Notes under the pieces: model-generated
Told to the model about the DNA's origin: nothing
What the model saw: only the letters and a program-made list of their open reading frames with translations
Databases searched by the model: none
Program-made: the position numbers and the translations under genes
Part shown: piece after piece, positions 62,601 through 64,000 of the stretch
Layout: the number at the start of each line of letters is the position of its first letter
How positions within the stretch are numbered: position 1 is the first letter of the stretch
Assembly (NCBI RefSeq): GCF_900167445.1
Contig: NZ_FUZT01000015.1
Span: 1 to 64,000 of the forward strand
Origin: Maledivibacter halophilus
GTDB taxonomy: Bacteria > Bacillota > Clostridia > Peptostreptococcales > Caminicellaceae
DNA: 64,000 nucleotides
Reading direction: 5' to 3'

Positions 62601-63222
62601 GCTTTTTTAAAGGCTCTATTCTTGCTTCAAGCTCCGCCAAAATATCTTCTATTCTTATAAGATTTTGATTAGTATTGTCAAGTTTTTTTTCAGCTTCAAG
62701 CTTCCTGGACTTAAACTTAACTATACCAGCAGCTTCTTCAAAAATCTGCCTTCTTTCTTCAGGCTTATTACTTAAAATACCGTCAATCTGACCTTGCCCT
62801 ATAAGTGAATATCCATCAATTCCAATACCTGTATCCATTAACAATTCTCTAATATCCTTAAGTCTGCATGGAATTTTATTTATAAGATATTCACTTTCAC
62901 CTGATCGATATAATCTTCTGGTTATGGTAACCTCGCTGTAATCTATAGGAAGTAACTTCTCGCTATTATTAAAGGTCAGTGATACCTCTGCCATACCCAA
63001 GGGTTTTCTATGGGAGGTTCCATTGAATATAATATCCTCCATCTTGCTCCCCCTTAAGGTTTTAGGACTTTGTTCACCAAGAACCCATCTTACAGCATCG
63101 ATAACATTGCTTTTCCCACTGCCGTTTGGTCCAACAATACCTGTAATTCCATTTCTAAAATCAATAGATATTTTATCTGCAAAGGATTTAAATCCATAGA
63201 CTTCAAGTTTTTTAAGGTACAA
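59653..63222 (-). CDS. smc: Chromosome segregation ATPase SMC
   Basis: 1189 residues. Walker A GIVGPNGSGKSNVIDAVRW near residue 30, two long coiled coils, a hinge (about 515-680, including GVHGVVAQLMSIPKEYEIAM), then the C-motif LLSGGERALTAIALLFSI and Walker B FCILDEIEAALDDVN. It compacts and segregates DNA with ScpAB. I chose the TTG at 63222 (YLKKLEVYGFKSF), because AGAGGTG lies 6 bp upstream; a GTG 9 bp earlier is inside that site. Confidence 0.97.
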   Translation of the reverse strand: MYLKKLEVYGFKSFADKISIDFRNGITGIVGPNGSGKSNVIDAVRWVLGEQSPKTLRGSKMEDIIFNGTSHRKPLGMAEVSLTFNNSEKLLPIDYSEVTITRRLYRSGESEYLINKIPCRLKDIRELLMDTGIGIDGYSLIGQGQIDGILSNKPEERRQIFEEAAGIVKFKSRKLEAEKKLDNTNQNLIRIEDILAELEARIEPLKKQSEKASKYLELSKELKELELNLFLKEIDDVKLKLKAEEEQLNIVKTQHLDYLKKKENKSEEQCKCQKQIEELQDNIQDMKENYFEITNLIKKLEGEKILYQEKIQNIGNNVSRIKTEIENISDQDKDINLKLTSLLAEGENLNICISRNEELIINENKRYNETLETIRENQDKSEDFKGRVIEVLNSISSAKSEINSVNTMKENIVNRIEKIQNEKQNLSNDEKENFKNLNNIKNDIGKIKDLLNEKTLYKEKLINKDREYRKNYQDLLNLYEKEKNNLRDIESQRKLLDAMEKSYEGFSTSVRKTLKLCKNNDTFGKGVHGVVAQLMSIPKEYEIAMEVALGYSMQNIVCNNEDDAKRIIKHLKQNNLGRVTFLPLSNVYSGQRHENFGTKLESIKGFIGVASNLISTSNEYDDLFNYLLGRIIIVDNIDSAVRISKMARKFKIVTLDGDIINPGGTITGGSYKSKIANVFSRKRKLKELKVEISNLTKSTEKYEKDLQELKNNIEDINKELQENSTCIENIKLELLKKENILSNIKNQGQSLNLSMGSLDKEIQELESELSDMDDSIAKKHKNIVSLQAENKELEDNIKAITKVISEKQNDMNFLKERITSIKVKLASLNEKNENNKSEIARIENTIEAWKSNRLNKETELCKLQKEKEELMGKLDNIMVSINDNNVLCKQIDYNIKKFTEEKNIWNERNEKLIETIKNIDDNLNDLKESLHKIEVKKARLELQHDNFIKKIWEKYELSYIDALNHKSDIGDFNVASRRINSLNKEMKGLGEVNLSSIKEYQEVNGRYTFLNSQKEDLIKAQKSLKQVILELENTMKQQFIESFKEINGNFNIIFNELFNGGKAKLILDESDDVLEGNIDIIAQPPGKKLQNLSLLSGGERALTAIALLFSILRTKPTPFCILDEIEAALDDVNIFRFADFLKEFTKNSQFIIITHRKGTMEIIDYLYGITMQEYGVSKVVSVKLSEVAS

Positions 63223-63249
63223 AGCAAACACCTCTTTTTCCTCATCTAT

Positions 63250-64000
63250 CTAATATATATCACAATTAATAATTTCTTCATCATTTATATTGATTCTTAC
63301 TTTATTTTTTAATATCCCTGAATCCTTAGTTATTTTAATACTATCAACATTATATCTAGATTTAAAATAAATTAGATTTTCTTTTTTTATGCCTACTAAA
63401 TTTGATATTGCCTTTGGATTTAACATGAATTCCAGCTTATTTATTTTATTTTTGTGTAAATCTATTGAATTAACAATAGCTTCTTTAAAAACTTCTGCTT
63501 CTACTAACTGACGAAACGCTGGATGGAAAGGACCAGCTATTACATCTTTACCTTCCATTATATTATCAGTTGGTTGAAGTCCTATACGTATAATAGGAAT
63601 ATTATTTTTATAAAAGAGCTTATATATTTCTTTACAAATTAAAACGGCTTCATCAATATCTAAAGGTATATAATGCCCCTGCAAAAATAGTTTTTCAAGC
63701 TCAGTTCCTCGTACAACAAGGGTTGGATAAATTCTTACAAAATCAGGACAATAAGAAATTATTTTTTCTGCTGTATATAATGACTTTTCAAAACTATCAC
63801 CGGGTAATCCTATCATCATTTGCAGACCCAATTTAAATCCCATTTTTCTAATTAGCTTGGAGGCAATTAACACATCCCGGGCCGAGTGGCCCCTTGAGCT
63901 TTTTCTAAGAACCTCATCCTTCAAGGATTGAACTCCAAGCTCTATTATTGAGACATCATTTTCTTTTAAATTTAAGAGTATTTCCTTATTAATATAGTCT
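63250..64000 (-). CDS. Elp3-like radical SAM protein (N-terminus off the right edge)
   Basis: The frame is open to the right edge. Visible: VSIIELGVQSLKDEVLRKSS, RGHSARDVLIASKLIRKMGF, LQMMIGLPGDSFEKS, YPTLVVRGTELEKL. This is the C-terminal two thirds of the radical SAM family related to Elp3, which in clostridia lies upstream of smc. The iron-sulfur CxxxCxxC cluster is outside the window. Function in bacteria is uncertain. Confidence 0.9.
   Translation of the reverse strand, partial: DYINKEILLNLKENDVSIIELGVQSLKDEVLRKSSRGHSARDVLIASKLIRKMGFKLGLQMMIGLPGDSFEKSLYTAEKIISYCPDFVRIYPTLVVRGTELEKLFLQGHYIPLDIDEAVLICKEIYKLFYKNNIPIIRIGLQPTDNIMEGKDVIAGPFHPAFRQLVEAEVFKEAIVNSIDLHKNKINKLEFMLNPKAISNLVGIKKENLIYFKSRYNVDSIKITKDSGILKNKVRININDEEIINCDIY

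Overview
The window looks like the chromosome of a low-GC, spore-former-type Firmicute, most likely Clostridium or a close relative. The DNA is strongly AT-rich, ribosome binding sites are strong GGAGG types, and TTG starts are frequent. The right end carries the usual clostridial block (Elp3-like radical SAM protein, smc, ftsY, ylxM, ffh, rpsP, khpA, rimM, trmD, rplS, lepB, rbgA, rnhB, ylqG-like, ylqH-like, yraN, then yifB/comM). No rRNA, tRNA or CRISPR array was seen, and I cannot name the species.

Region A (about 1 to 45.44 kb) is a large mobile element whose left end lies outside the window. Its right edge is visible. A large serine recombinase (43792-45453) has cut yifB/comM right after the codons for MNPCPC, so only the N-terminal 70 % or so of YifB remains here. 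The last codons of the recombinase are themselves yifB sequence. The element looks like an integrated plasmid or conjugative-type island.

Within region A there is a divergent two-repressor switch with three 15-bp operators at 25.5 kb. Leftward from it run small unknown genes, a ParM/ParR-like actin partition pair, an AT-rich repeat array, a replication-initiator-like protein and regulators. Next comes a long leftward secretion cluster (19.1 to 5.3 kb). It combines Tad/Flp-type genes (CpaF/TadA ATPase, two CpaE/TadZ-like ATPases, CpaB/SAF, TadB, TadC, a tiny Flp-like pilin and three TadE-like proteins) with three membrane proteins that look like type IV secretion channel parts. The cluster is followed by a tyrosine recombinase and a very large secreted Ig-like protein that runs off the left edge.

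Rightward from the switch lies cargo. A type III-like restriction-modification pair forms an operon with a UvrD-helicase/RecB-nuclease fusion (26.3-33.5 kb). Then come a metallo-beta-lactamase-fold ComEC-like protein with a DUF3006 partner, a truncated M56/BlaR1-type gene cut by the relic of a TnpB transposon whose guide-RNA scaffold is still visible, an ImmA-like protease with a LexA (SOS) box, and a coiled-coil UvrD helicase followed by a zinc-motif membrane protein. The recombinase promoter also carries an SOS-like box, which suggests DNA-damage control of integration or excision.

Region B (45.44 to 64 kb) is host chromosome: the yifB remnant, a MarR-DUF2798 pair, small proteins, two MITE-like palindromic repeats, and then the translation, secretion and chromosome-segregation genes listed above, nearly all read leftward. 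One notable link between the regions is that the promoter spacer of the chromosomal marR gene contains a 14/15 match to the operator of the element's own repressor switch.
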